From Actinomyces israelii DSM 43320 (GTDB lineage: Bacteria > Actinomycetota > Actinomycetes > Actinomycetales > Actinomycetaceae), in NCBI RefSeq assembly GCF_000711965.1, contig NZ_JONS01000003.1, positions 107,235 to 171,234 of the forward strand: a stretch of 64,000 bases of DNA, in the 5' to 3' direction. Under the pieces are notes generated by a model. It was not told the DNA's origin, ran no database searches, and worked only from the letters and a program-made list of their open reading frames with translations. Of the stretch, positions 24,676-32,282 are shown piece by piece. Position 1 is the first letter of the stretch. Every line of letters starts with the position of its first letter. Both the position numbers and the translations under genes were made by a program.

Positions 24676-26115
24676 TCACCGGTGCGCCTCGGCGCCTCCA
24701 GAGCCCTCAGGGCCCTCAGGGCCCTCGGCCTCGCCGACCGCCCCGCCCAGCCGCGCCAGCAGGAGCGCCTCGCCGGTGACAATGCGCTCCAGGTCGCCCA
24801 GGTGCATGGACTCGTCCTCGCTGTGGGCGCGGGTGTCGGGGTCCTCGATGCCGGTGACGAGCACCTGGGCGTCGGGGAAGGTCTTCTGGAGGGTGGAGAT
24901 GAAGGGGATGGAGCCGCCCTGGCCGATGTCGACGCAGTCGCGGCCGAAGGCGGTGGTCAGGGCCCAGCGGGCGGCGTGCCCGGCCGGGCTGTCCGAGGAT
25001 CCGTCGAAGGAGGGCCCGGTCTCGCACAGGGTGACGGTCGGGCGGGCCCCGAAGGGGGCGCGGGCCTCCAGGTGGGAGCGCAGCGCCTCCACGGCCGCGG
25101 CCGGGTCCTGCCCGGGGGCGATGCGCATGGACAGGCGGGCCGTGCACGAGGGGGCCAGGACGTTGCCGGCCAGCTCCAGCGGGGTGACGTCCATGCCGAT
25201 GACACTCAGGGCCGGCTTGGTCCACAGGCGCGCGGTGAGGTCGCCGATGCCCACCAGCTCGACGCCGTCCAGGACGCCGGCATCGGCGCGGAACTCGGCC
25301 TCGGAGTAGTCGGGGAAGTCCGGAGCCGCCTGGGGGCGGGAGGCCAGGCCGGACACGGCGACGTCGCCGCGCTTGTCGTGGAGGGTGGCCACCAGACGGC
25401 ACATGGAGGTCACGGCGTCCAGGACCGGGCCGCCGTACTGGCCGGAGTGCAGGGCGTGGTCCAGGACGTCCAGGCGCACATCGACCTGGATGACGCCGCG
25501 CAGGGACGTGGTCAGGGCCGGCACGCCGACCTTCCAGTTCGAGGAGTCGGCGACGACGATGACGTCGGCGGCGAGCCGCTCGCGGTGGGCGTTCAGGAAG
25601 GCCTCGAAGGAGGGCGAGCCGACCTCCTCCTCGCCTTCGATGAACACGGTCACCGAGCAGGGCAGCTCGCCTCCCCCGAGGTCGGCGAGCGTGCGCAGGG
25701 CGTGGACGTGGGTGATGACGCCGGCGCCGTCGTCGGCGGTGCCGCGGCCGAAGAGGCGCTCCCCGCGGCGCTCGGCGGTGAAGGGGTCGGCCTGCGCCCA
25801 GGCGCCGGGGTCGCCGACGGGCTGGACGTCGTGGTGGGCGTACAGGAGGACGCGGGGGGACCCGGCGGGGCCCTCGCGGTGGGCCAGGACCGCCGGGCGC
25901 CCCATGACGCCGTCGGGCCCCTGGGCGGAGAGGACCTCGGCGTCCAGGCCGGAGTCCCGCAGCAGGCCGGCGACGTGCTCGGCGCTGCGGCGCACCTGGG
26001 CCTGGTCGTGGCTGGAGGCGGACACGGAGGGGATGGCGACGAGCTCGATCAGGTCGGAGACGATCGCCTCGAAGGACTGGTGGACGGCGGAGCGCAGGGC
26101 GGCAGCGGTAATCAT
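24676..26115 (-). CDS. M20-family dipeptidase
   Basis: 479 aa from the ATG at 26115, with a TACCCT box 7 nt before it. Zinc-dependent di- or aminopeptidase. Metal ligands and catalytic residues are visible in order: YAHHDVQP, GRGTADDGAGV, the catalytic EE in FIEGEEEVGSPSFEAFL, VVADSSNWKVG, and the final His in DTRAHSEDESMHLGDLE. A dimerisation lid lies at about 210-330. The length and the IPSVSASSHDQAQVRRSAEHV start match the actinobacterial cytosolic dipeptidases. The C-terminus EGPEGPEGSGG comes from 9-bp tandem repeats (about 24697-24725). It is divergent from the DUF3043 gene. Confidence 0.93.
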   Translation of the reverse strand: MITAAALRSAVHQSFEAIVSDLIELVAIPSVSASSHDQAQVRRSAEHVAGLLRDSGLDAEVLSAQGPDGVMGRPAVLAHREGPAGSPRVLLYAHHDVQPVGDPGAWAQADPFTAERRGERLFGRGTADDGAGVITHVHALRTLADLGGGELPCSVTVFIEGEEEVGSPSFEAFLNAHRERLAADVIVVADSSNWKVGVPALTTSLRGVIQVDVRLDVLDHALHSGQYGGPVLDAVTSMCRLVATLHDKRGDVAVSGLASRPQAAPDFPDYSEAEFRADAGVLDGVELVGIGDLTARLWTKPALSVIGMDVTPLELAGNVLAPSCTARLSMRIAPGQDPAAAVEALRSHLEARAPFGARPTVTLCETGPSFDGSSDSPAGHAARWALTTAFGRDCVDIGQGGSIPFISTLQKTFPDAQVLVTGIEDPDTRAHSEDESMHLGDLERIVTGEALLLARLGGAVGEAEGPEGPEGSGGAEAHR

Positions 26116-26122
26116 GGTTTGC

Positions 26123-26128
26123 AGGGTA
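26123..26128 (-). promoter_or_regulatory. Leaderless -10 box for the M20 dipeptidase
   Basis: TACCCT on the minus strand, 7 nt before the ATG at 26115. Only 15 bp separate it from the opposing box at 26144-26149, so the two promoters must interfere or share control. Confidence 0.5.
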
Positions 26129-26143
26129 TCGCGGGAGAGCCGC

Positions 26144-26149
26144 TACCCT
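26144..26149 (+). promoter_or_regulatory. Leaderless -10 box for the DUF3043 gene
   Basis: TACCCT followed by 6 nt and the GTG at 26156; this fixes the start codon. Confidence 0.5.
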
Positions 26150-26155
26150 GTCGAC

Positions 26156-26755
26156 GTGAAGCTGTTCAAGAAGCGCGCCGCTGCGCCCGAGCCCGAGCCC
26201 GCCGTCGAAACTCCCGTCAAATCCGGCGGAAAGGGTCGCGCCACTCCCAAGCGCAGGGACGCCGAGGCGCGTCGCCTCCACCCTGTCGTCCCCACCGACC
26301 GCAAGGCCGCCAAGGCGCAGGCCCGGGCGAAGCAGGACGAGGCCTGGAGGCGTCAGCGCGAGGCCATGCGCACCGGCGACGAGCGCTACCTGCCGGCTCG
26401 CGACAAGGGCCCGGTCAAGCGCTACATCCGCGACTACGTGGACGCCCGCTTCAGCCTGGGCGAGGCCTTCATGCCGCTGAGCATCCTGCTCATCGTGGTC
26501 ATGATCGGCATTCAGACGCGGGCGCCCGGGGTCGGGCTGATGCTCATCATGGGCCTGTACGCGGTGTTCCTCCTGTCCATCGTCGATGCCGTGGTGTGCT
26601 GGTGGCTGCTGCGCCGCCGGCTGCACGCCAAGTTCGGGGAGGACAGGGTCAAGGCCCAGGGCACGGTCTTCTGGTACATCTTCTCGCGCTGCTTCAACCT
26701 GCGCCGCTGGCGCCAGCCCTCCCCGCAGGTGGCGCGCCGTCAGTACCCCTCCTGA
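26156..26755 (+). CDS. DUF3043 membrane protein
   Basis: 199 aa from GTG 26156. DUF3043 proteins are actinobacterial and of unknown function. The N-terminal half (1-95) is highly charged, Lys/Arg/Glu-rich and probably cytoplasmic (VKLFKKRAAAPEPEPA, KAQARAKQDEAWRRQREAMR), with the family core DKGPVKRYIRDYVDARFSLGEAFMPL. Two transmembrane helices follow (about 100-120 LSILLIVVMIGIQ and 125-150 LMLIMGLYAVFLLSIVDAVV). The C-terminus is basic. In many actinobacteria it is found near dipeptidase or quinolinate genes, as here. It is monocistronic between its own -10 box and that of the aldo/keto reductase. Confidence 0.9.
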   Translation: MKLFKKRAAAPEPEPAVETPVKSGGKGRATPKRRDAEARRLHPVVPTDRKAAKAQARAKQDEAWRRQREAMRTGDERYLPARDKGPVKRYIRDYVDARFSLGEAFMPLSILLIVVMIGIQTRAPGVGLMLIMGLYAVFLLSIVDAVVCWWLLRRRLHAKFGEDRVKAQGTVFWYIFSRCFNLRRWRQPSPQVARRQYPS

Positions 26756-26777
26756 GCCGCAGGCGGGCCCGGGGCCC

Positions 26778-26783
26778 TAGGAT
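26778..26783 (+). promoter_or_regulatory. Leaderless -10 box for the aldo/keto reductase
   Basis: TAGGAT followed by 6 nt and the ATG at 26790; it favours this ATG over the GTG at 26784. Confidence 0.5.
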
Positions 26784-26789
26784 GTGAGC

Positions 26790-27797
26790 ATGGTCGCTTA
26801 TCGTCATCTCGGCAGCTCTGGTCTGAAGGTCACGGAGATCACCTACGGCAACTGGCTCACCCACGGCTCCCAGGTGGAGACCGACACCGCCGTCCGCTGC
26901 GTGCACGCCGCTCTCGACCTGGGCATCACCAGCTTCGACACTGCCGACGTCTACGCCAACACGGTCGCCGAGGAGGTCCTCGGCAGGGCTCTGGCGGGCC
27001 TGCGCCGCGAGGGCCTGGAGATCTTCACCAAGGTCTACTGGCCCGTCGGCCCCAAGGGCCCCAACGACGTCGGCCTGTCCCGCAAGCACATTATGGAGGG
27101 CATCAACGGCTCGCTGCGGCGCCTGGGCACGGACTACGTGGACCTCTACCAGGCGCACCGCTACGACTACGAGACTCCGTTGGAGGAGACCATGCAGGCC
27201 TTCGCCGACGTCGTGCGCGCCGGCAAGGCCCTCTACATCGGGGTCTCGGAGTGGACCGCGGAGCAGATCCGCGCCGGCCAGGAGCTCGCCCGCCGGATGG
27301 GCTTCCGCCTGGTGTCCAACCAGCCCCAGTACTCGGCGCTGTGGCGGGTCATCGAGGAGCGCGTCGTGCCGGCATCCACCGAGCTGGGCGTGGGGCAGAT
27401 CGTGTGGTCCCCCATGGCCGAGGGCGTCCTGTCCGGCAAGTACCTGCCCGGCCACCGGCCGCCTGCCGGGTCGCGGGCCACCGATGAGAAGGGCGGCAAG
27501 CGCATGATCGCCCGCTGGATGACCGACGAGGTGCTCACCGCCGTCCAGCGGCTCCAGCCGATCGCCGCGGAGGCCGGGCTGACCATGCCGCAGCTGGCGA
27601 TCGCCTGGGTCCTCCAGCACGACTACGTCTCCGCCGCCCTGGTGGGGGCCTCCCGTCCCGAGCAGCTGGTCGAGAACGTCAAGGCCTCCGGCGTCGAGCT
27701 GGGCGGCGACGTCATGGAGGCCGTCGACGCCGCCCTGGGCCAGGTGGTCGCCCGCGACCCGGAGCTGACCCGGTCCCCGGAGAAGCGCCCGGCCTGA
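26790..27797 (+). CDS. Aldo/keto reductase, potassium-channel beta-subunit type
   Basis: 335 aa. NADPH-dependent reductase of small carbonyl compounds in the AKR6-like group. The catalytic tetrad is complete: Asp and Tyr in SFDTADVYANT, Lys in LEIFTKVYWP and His in LYQAHRYD. Further family marks are HLGSSGLKVTEITYGNW at the start, IGVSEWTAEQI, RLVSNQPQYSAL and the C-terminal NADP-binding VGASRPEQLVENVKASG. The start at 26790 rests on the TAGGAT box. A strong hairpin follows the stop. The physiological substrate is unknown; detoxification of reactive carbonyls is the usual assumption. Confidence 0.93.
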   Translation: MVAYRHLGSSGLKVTEITYGNWLTHGSQVETDTAVRCVHAALDLGITSFDTADVYANTVAEEVLGRALAGLRREGLEIFTKVYWPVGPKGPNDVGLSRKHIMEGINGSLRRLGTDYVDLYQAHRYDYETPLEETMQAFADVVRAGKALYIGVSEWTAEQIRAGQELARRMGFRLVSNQPQYSALWRVIEERVVPASTELGVGQIVWSPMAEGVLSGKYLPGHRPPAGSRATDEKGGKRMIARWMTDEVLTAVQRLQPIAAEAGLTMPQLAIAWVLQHDYVSAALVGASRPEQLVENVKASGVELGGDVMEAVDAALGQVVARDPELTRSPEKRPA

Positions 27798-27803
27798 CGG
27801 CGG

Positions 27804-27833
27804 GCCCACCGGCGGTCGTGGCCGCCGGTGGGC
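27804..27833. terminator. Bidirectional terminator hairpin
   Basis: GCCCACCGGCGG (27804-27815), loop TCGTGG, CCGCCGGTGGGC (27822-27833): a perfect 12-bp stem between the convergent aldo/keto reductase and MFS genes. There is no U-run, as usual in high-GC genomes. Confidence 0.75.
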
Positions 27834-27841
27834 TCCTCCGC

Positions 27842-29071
27842 TCAGCGCCGGCGCCGCGCACCGGCCTCGATGAGGGCCACCACGATCATGCACGTCCCGG
27901 CCACGACGGCCGGCAGGTTGCCCAGGTGCAGGTTGTCCCCGATCACCCCGGTGACCGTGCTTCCCAGGGAGACGCCCAGGACGTTGCCGGTCGAGGCAAG
28001 GGTCATGGCGCCGGTAATGCGGTCGGCGGACGTGATCTCCTCCACGCGCGAGTAGCAGGTCACCAGGACCACGCCCACCCCCGCGCCCAGGCACAGGATG
28101 ACGGCCTCGGCCAGGAGGGTGGACGGCACGCTCATCAGCGCCAGGGAGCACAGGAGGACGACGGCTCCGCCTGTGGCAGTCTTCCGCAGGCGCCCCACGC
28201 GCAGGCCCGGGCTCACGAAGCCGACCATGGCCGAGGTGATCCCCATGGAGCCGTACACGGGGCCGGTCAGCCCCGGGGTGCCGTGCGCGGTGTGAACAGC
28301 CGTCAGGGCCGTCTGCGTGGTGCCGAAGACGACGCCGACTCCCGTAATGACCAGGAGGACGGGAAGCATGGCGCCCGCAGGCGCGCCGAGCGCGGCGGTG
28401 CGCGGCGCGCCCCGCCCACTCGGACGGGTCCGCTCTCCGCTCGGGCGGACGGCGTCCCGGTGGGTCAGCAGCCAGGCGATGAACAGCCCCTCGCCGACCA
28501 GGGTCAGCGTCCCGAGCGCCGCGACAGCGCCCTGGGCCCCCAGGAGGGCGACGAGGCCCCCGGCTGCGACGGGCCCGACGACGAAGCTGGTCTCATCGGC
28601 GGCCGTCTCCCAGCCCATGCCGATGCGGACGATCCTCAGGGCGCGGGCGGGCTGCTCGCTCGCGCGTGCGATGGAGGACCACACGGCGCGCGCGACCGAC
28701 CCCGCCTGCGGGTTGGCCGCGCCCATCACGGCGCCGGCCGCCAGGACGATCCAGTCGGCCCAGGCGCGGCCCACCGCGCACCAGATGATGACCAGTGCGG
28801 CCGTCTGGACCACGAGCGCGCAGGCTGTGACCCGCCAGGCTCCCAGGCGGTCGTGCAGACGGCCGACCGCCGGGGCCCCGAGCGCGGTCCCCAGGCCGAC
28901 GGCAGCGACCACGGCGCCGGCCAGGGCCAGGCTCCGGCCCGCGGCGGAGACGACGAGGAGCAGGCCCAGCTGGTTCATGGCGGCCGGGAGGCGCCCCAGG
29001 TAGGCGCAGACGAGGAAGCCGAGTCCGGCCGCCTCCAGGAGAGTACGGGCAGAAGAGTCGGAAGTGCTCAT
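27842..29071 (-). CDS. MFS transporter
   Basis: 409 aa with about 12 hydrophobic segments. The loop between helices 2 and 3 carries the MFS signature as VGRLHDRLGAWRV. A charged central loop (about 205-230, RPSGERTRPSGRG) separates the two halves. The protein resembles drug or small-molecule exporters annotated only as MFS in actinobacteria. No partner gene or regulator is adjacent, so the substrate cannot be inferred. TACCCC lies 10 nt before the ATG and may serve as a -10. The 118 bp between this start and pyrD hold no other recognisable signal. Confidence 0.85.
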   Translation of the reverse strand: MSTSDSSARTLLEAAGLGFLVCAYLGRLPAAMNQLGLLLVVSAAGRSLALAGAVVAAVGLGTALGAPAVGRLHDRLGAWRVTACALVVQTAALVIIWCAVGRAWADWIVLAAGAVMGAANPQAGSVARAVWSSIARASEQPARALRIVRIGMGWETAADETSFVVGPVAAGGLVALLGAQGAVAALGTLTLVGEGLFIAWLLTHRDAVRPSGERTRPSGRGAPRTAALGAPAGAMLPVLLVITGVGVVFGTTQTALTAVHTAHGTPGLTGPVYGSMGITSAMVGFVSPGLRVGRLRKTATGGAVVLLCSLALMSVPSTLLAEAVILCLGAGVGVVLVTCYSRVEEITSADRITGAMTLASTGNVLGVSLGSTVTGVIGDNLHLGNLPAVVAGTCMIVVALIEAGARRRR

Positions 29072-29189
29072 AGCGACCAGAGGGGTAGACGGCGTCGGGC
29101 TGCCGGCCCGACCCCACGGGCAGCCTCTTCTCCCTCTTAGTTGGGAGCCAGGCTATCAGATGCCGGTGCCGAGCAGCATCCGCCCGCTC

Positions 29190-30233
29190 TCAGCGGCGGC
29201 GAATGGTCGCCAGGGCCCGGTTGATGCGACCGGGCCAGGCCGGGCCGTTGTAGACGAAGGCCGTGTAGGCCTGGAGCAGGTCGGCGCCCGCGTCGAGCAT
29301 GAGCTCGGCGTCCATAATGGAGGAGATGCCGCCCACCCCGATAATGATGGGCCCCTCCCCCAGGCGGTCGCGCAGGCGGCGCACGACCTCCAGGGAGCGC
29401 GGCAGCAGCGGGGCGCCGGACAGGCCGCCCTCGCCGAGGTCGTGGTCGATGGTGGTATTGGTGGCGACCACCCCGTCCAGACCCATGTCGGCGACCAGGT
29501 CGGCCACGGCGTCGATGTCCTCGTCTACCAGGTCGGGGGCGATCTTGACCAGGAGCGGCACGTGGCGGTGGGCGGCGGCGTCGCCGGCCTCGCGCACCGC
29601 CTCCAGGATGGGGCGCAGCGCGCCGACGTCCTGGAGGCTGCGCAGGCCGGGGGTGTTGGGGCTGGAGACGTTGACGACCAGGTAGTCGGCCCAGCGCGCC
29701 ACGGCGCCGGCCGAGTAGCGGTAGTCGGCCACGGCGCCGGCCAGCGCGGTGGCCTTGGTCTTGCCGATGTTGGCGCCCACGACGATGGAGCGGCCCCGCA
29801 CGCTCGAGCGCAGGCGGCGCAGGCGGCGGGCGGCCTCGTCGGCGCCGGAGTTGTTGAAGCCCATGCGGTTGCGGATCGCCCGCGTGCGCGGGTAGCGCCA
29901 CATGCGGGGCCGGTTGTTGCCGGGCTGGGCGCGGGCGGTGAAGGTGCCGACCTCGATGAAGCCGAAGCCGAGCATGTCCATGCCCTCGACGGCCAGCCCC
30001 TCCTTGTCCATGCCGGCGGCCAGGCCCAGCAGGCCGGGCACGGGCCGCACGAGGGGGCCGCCCTGGTTGGCGCTGGGCACGGGGAAGGCGGGGCGGCGCC
30101 CCCACACCTGCCTCACCACGTCGCGCAGCAGCGGGACCCTGCTGACGACCTCGATGGCGTCGACGCACGCGTCGTGAATCCGCTCGGGGTCGGTACGCGT
30201 CAGGACGGTCTTGTACAGCAGGTCGTAGAGCAC
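29190..30233 (-). CDS. pyrD: Dihydroorotate dehydrogenase (quinone), class 2
   Basis: 347 aa from GTG 30233, with TACGCT 6 nt upstream. It oxidises dihydroorotate to orotate in pyrimidine synthesis, passing electrons from FMN to membrane quinone. The N-terminal helical membrane-binding extension (LYKTVLTRTDPERIHDACVD) and the catalytic Ser in VNVSSPNTPGLR mark class 2. FMN contacts: NRMGFNNSGAD, LVKIAPDL, ATNTTIDH and IGVGGI. It is monocistronic and divergent from the metallopeptidase gene. No other pyr biosynthesis genes except pyrG are in the window. Confidence 0.96.
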   Translation of the reverse strand: MLYDLLYKTVLTRTDPERIHDACVDAIEVVSRVPLLRDVVRQVWGRRPAFPVPSANQGGPLVRPVPGLLGLAAGMDKEGLAVEGMDMLGFGFIEVGTFTARAQPGNNRPRMWRYPRTRAIRNRMGFNNSGADEAARRLRRLRSSVRGRSIVVGANIGKTKATALAGAVADYRYSAGAVARWADYLVVNVSSPNTPGLRSLQDVGALRPILEAVREAGDAAAHRHVPLLVKIAPDLVDEDIDAVADLVADMGLDGVVATNTTIDHDLGEGGLSGAPLLPRSLEVVRRLRDRLGEGPIIIGVGGISSIMDAELMLDAGADLLQAYTAFVYNGPAWPGRINRALATIRRR

Positions 30234-30239
30234 GCGACC

Positions 30240-30245
30240 AGCGTA
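30240..30245 (-). promoter_or_regulatory. Leaderless -10 box for pyrD
   Basis: TACGCT on the minus strand, 6 nt before GTG 30233; it fixes the start. Confidence 0.5.
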
Positions 30246-30269
30246 CTCGGACCGCTCACCCGACGACGC

Positions 30270-30275
30270 TAGGCT
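30270..30275 (+). promoter_or_regulatory. Candidate -10 for the zinc metallopeptidase gene
   Basis: TAGGCT, predicting a short leader of about 26 nt before the ATG at 30308. It is back to back with the pyrD promoter, with 24 bp between the boxes. Confidence 0.4.
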
Positions 30276-30307
30276 GTGTGCACTGTTCCTCTTCCTCCGG
30301 GGTGGTC

Positions 30308-31222
30308 ATGAGCTTCAACCGCGATATCAAGGTCGATCCGAACCGCGTCTCCACCGGCGGCGGGGGCCGCGGCGCCGCGATCGGCGGCGGGTCGGTCGTG
30401 GTGGTCCTAGCCGTGCTCCTCATCAGCCACCTCACCGGCGTCGACCTGACCGGGCTGCTGGGCGGCGGCCCGGGCGCCACCACGGCGTCGGGCCCGTCGG
30501 TCGACATGTCCGTGTGCGGCGACGGCACCACCGCCAATGGCGATGCCGCCAATCAGTATCCCCAGTGCCGCATGGCGGCGACGGCCGAGTCGCTGGACGC
30601 CGTGTGGGGCGAGCAGCTGCCCGCGCAGGCCGCCACCTCCTACACCAAACCCGGCTTCCGCCTGTGGGACGGCTCGTCGGTGCGCACGGCCTGCGGCACC
30701 GCCTCGTCGTCGGTCGGCCCGTTCTACTGCCCTGGGGACTCGACTGTCTACCTGGACATGAGCTTCTTCTCCGACATGGAGCGCACCGTCGGCGCCCAGG
30801 ACACGCCCCTGGCCGAGGAGTACATCGTGGCCCACGAGTTCGGCCACCACATCCAGAACCTGCTCGGCACCATGGACCGCACCGACCGCTCGGGCACAGG
30901 CGCCACCTCGGACTCGGTGCGCCTGGAGCTGCAGGCCGACTGCTACGCGGGCATATGGGTGCACAACGCCTCGACGACGCCCGACCCCGACACGGGAGTG
31001 CCCTTCCTGACCGAGCCGACCCAGGAGGAGATCTCCTCGGCCCTCCAGGCCGCGGAGTCCGTCGGAGACGACCATATCCAGCAGCGCTCGGGCGGCGGGG
31101 TCGACGCCGACTCGTGGACGCACGGCTCCTCCGAGCAGCGGGTGCGCTGGTTCACCACCGGCATGGAGTCCGGCTCGATGCAGCAGTGCGACACCTTCCA
31201 GGTGCCTGGATCGGATCTCTGA
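30308..31222 (+). CDS. Neutral zinc metallopeptidase (YpfJ type), membrane anchored
   Basis: 304 aa from the ATG at 30308 (an in-frame GTG upstream at 30278 gives a Ser-rich lead unlike the family). Family start SFNRDIKVDPNRVST, a glycine-rich stretch, one membrane anchor at about 35-50 (SVVVVLAVLLISHLTG), then the extracytoplasmic domain. Zinc site: IVAHEFGHHIQNLLG (HExxH), with the third ligand region RLELQADCYAGIW. Further conserved motifs are GPFYCPGDSTVYLDM and the final GSMQQCDTF. The peptidase activity of this family is predicted from the motif; targets are unknown. Confidence 0.93.
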   Translation: MSFNRDIKVDPNRVSTGGGGRGAAIGGGSVVVVLAVLLISHLTGVDLTGLLGGGPGATTASGPSVDMSVCGDGTTANGDAANQYPQCRMAATAESLDAVWGEQLPAQAATSYTKPGFRLWDGSSVRTACGTASSSVGPFYCPGDSTVYLDMSFFSDMERTVGAQDTPLAEEYIVAHEFGHHIQNLLGTMDRTDRSGTGATSDSVRLELQADCYAGIWVHNASTTPDPDTGVPFLTEPTQEEISSALQAAESVGDDHIQQRSGGGVDADSWTHGSSEQRVRWFTTGMESGSMQQCDTFQVPGSDL

Positions 31223-31267
31223 CGAGCCCCGGTATTCGAGGCGGGCGGTGAGCGGACTCGCCCCGCC

Positions 31268-32170
31268 ATGATGCAGACTCCTCCCATGCGCGTCGCCCAG
31301 ATTGCCCGGCTCACGGGCACAACCGTCAGGACCGTGCGCTACTACCACTCTTTGGGCCTGCTGCCCGTGCCCGAGGAGCGCGGCGGGTGGCGGGACTACG
31401 AGCTGTCGCACGTCGCCCGGCTCTCTCGCATCCGCTGGCTGACCCGGGCCGGGGTCCCGCTGGAGACGGTCGCCCGGGTCCTGGACGCCGAGCCCGCCGC
31501 AGCCGACGCCGACGAGCCGGGCTGCGACGAGACGCCGGCGGGGGCGCGCCCGCGGAGCGCCTCCGAGCGCGACGGCGCGCCCGCGGCGGGCGTCGTCGCG
31601 GACCTGCGCGCGGCCCTGGACGCCGTCGAGAACCATCTGAAGGATGTCGCCCGCCAGCGCGACATGCTCGCGGACCTGCTCGGGCGGGCCCGCGAGGGGA
31701 TCACCGTCTCCCCCATGTCGCCGCGCATGGTGGCGTTCTTCGACCGCATGGAGCGCGCGGCGCCCGATGAGCGCACGCGCGCGGCCGTGCGCCGCGAGCG
31801 CGACATCACGGACCTGGCCTGCTACCGCGGGCAGATGCCGCCCGAGGCCGACCTCCTCTTCTTCGAGCCCGATGAGGCCGAGGACGCCGCGGCGCTGGCG
31901 AGCTACGGGCGGGAGGCCGCGGGCGCCTCGCACGCCGAGCTGGAGGAGCACGCCGATCGGATCGTCGCCCGGGTCGAGCGCCGGCTCTCCTCTGCCCAGC
32001 TGCACCACCTGGCGAGCCAGGTCGATACCGCAGTCGTCGGCTCGTTCTTCCGCCTCATAGCGGGCGTCGACCCGCACTACGCCAGGATCGGGCCGTTCGT
32101 CGAGCATCGTTTCATGGAGGCGATCGACCGCTGGCGCAGGACTGGGGCGGCCCCGTTCGACAGGCCTTGA
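31268..32170 (+). CDS. MerR-family transcriptional regulator
   Basis: 300 aa (an alternative ATG is at 31286). The N-terminal winged helix reads MRVAQIARLTGTTVRTVRYYHSLGLLP with the wing YELSHVARLSRIRWLTRAGVP, as in actinobacterial MerR proteins. A Glu/Asp/Ala-rich linker and a coiled dimerisation helix (about 110-140, LDAVENHLKDVARQRDMLADLL) follow, then a C-terminal helical domain of about 150 residues that would bind a ligand, longer than metal sensors. It precedes an ABC exporter on the same strand by 109 bp, and the inverted repeats there are probable operators. Drug-responsive control of the exporter is inference. Confidence 0.88.
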   Translation: MMQTPPMRVAQIARLTGTTVRTVRYYHSLGLLPVPEERGGWRDYELSHVARLSRIRWLTRAGVPLETVARVLDAEPAAADADEPGCDETPAGARPRSASERDGAPAAGVVADLRAALDAVENHLKDVARQRDMLADLLGRAREGITVSPMSPRMVAFFDRMERAAPDERTRAAVRRERDITDLACYRGQMPPEADLLFFEPDEAEDAAALASYGREAAGASHAELEEHADRIVARVERRLSSAQLHHLASQVDTAVVGSFFRLIAGVDPHYARIGPFVEHRFMEAIDRWRRTGAAPFDRP

Positions 32171-32243
32171 ATCCCGCTGACTGGTGAACGACTCGCCGGA
32201 CCCGGGGACGGCGGCCGGGAACCCGCATCGACGGTGACATGGT

Positions 32244-32266
32244 TGTGTGCGACGCAGCGTCACACA
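32244..32266. promoter_or_regulatory. Imperfect inverted repeat upstream of the ABC exporter
   Basis: TGTGTGCGACGC (32244-32255) and GCGTCACACA (32257-32266) are near mirror complements (TGTGTG...GACGC arms). MerR-type regulators bind such dyads within the promoter spacer, so this is a candidate operator for the preceding regulator. Confidence 0.4.
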
Positions 32267-32282
32267 TGAGCCTGGGCTCATG
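32265..32282. promoter_or_regulatory. 18-bp palindrome covering the exporter start codon
   Basis: CATGAGCC-TG-GGCTCATG: two perfect 8-bp arms with a 2-bp centre. The second arm contains the ATG at 32280. It could be an operator or, in the mRNA, a hairpin masking the start. Confidence 0.5.

Noticed and set aside
24070..26787. A 905-codon open frame opposite the glycerate-kinase-like and dipeptidase genes
   Set aside because: No family resemblance, Gly/Ala/Arg-rich filler; it is the antisense shadow of GC-rich codons, and the real genes on the other strand have clear motifs. Only its last part coincides with the DUF3043 gene, in the same frame.
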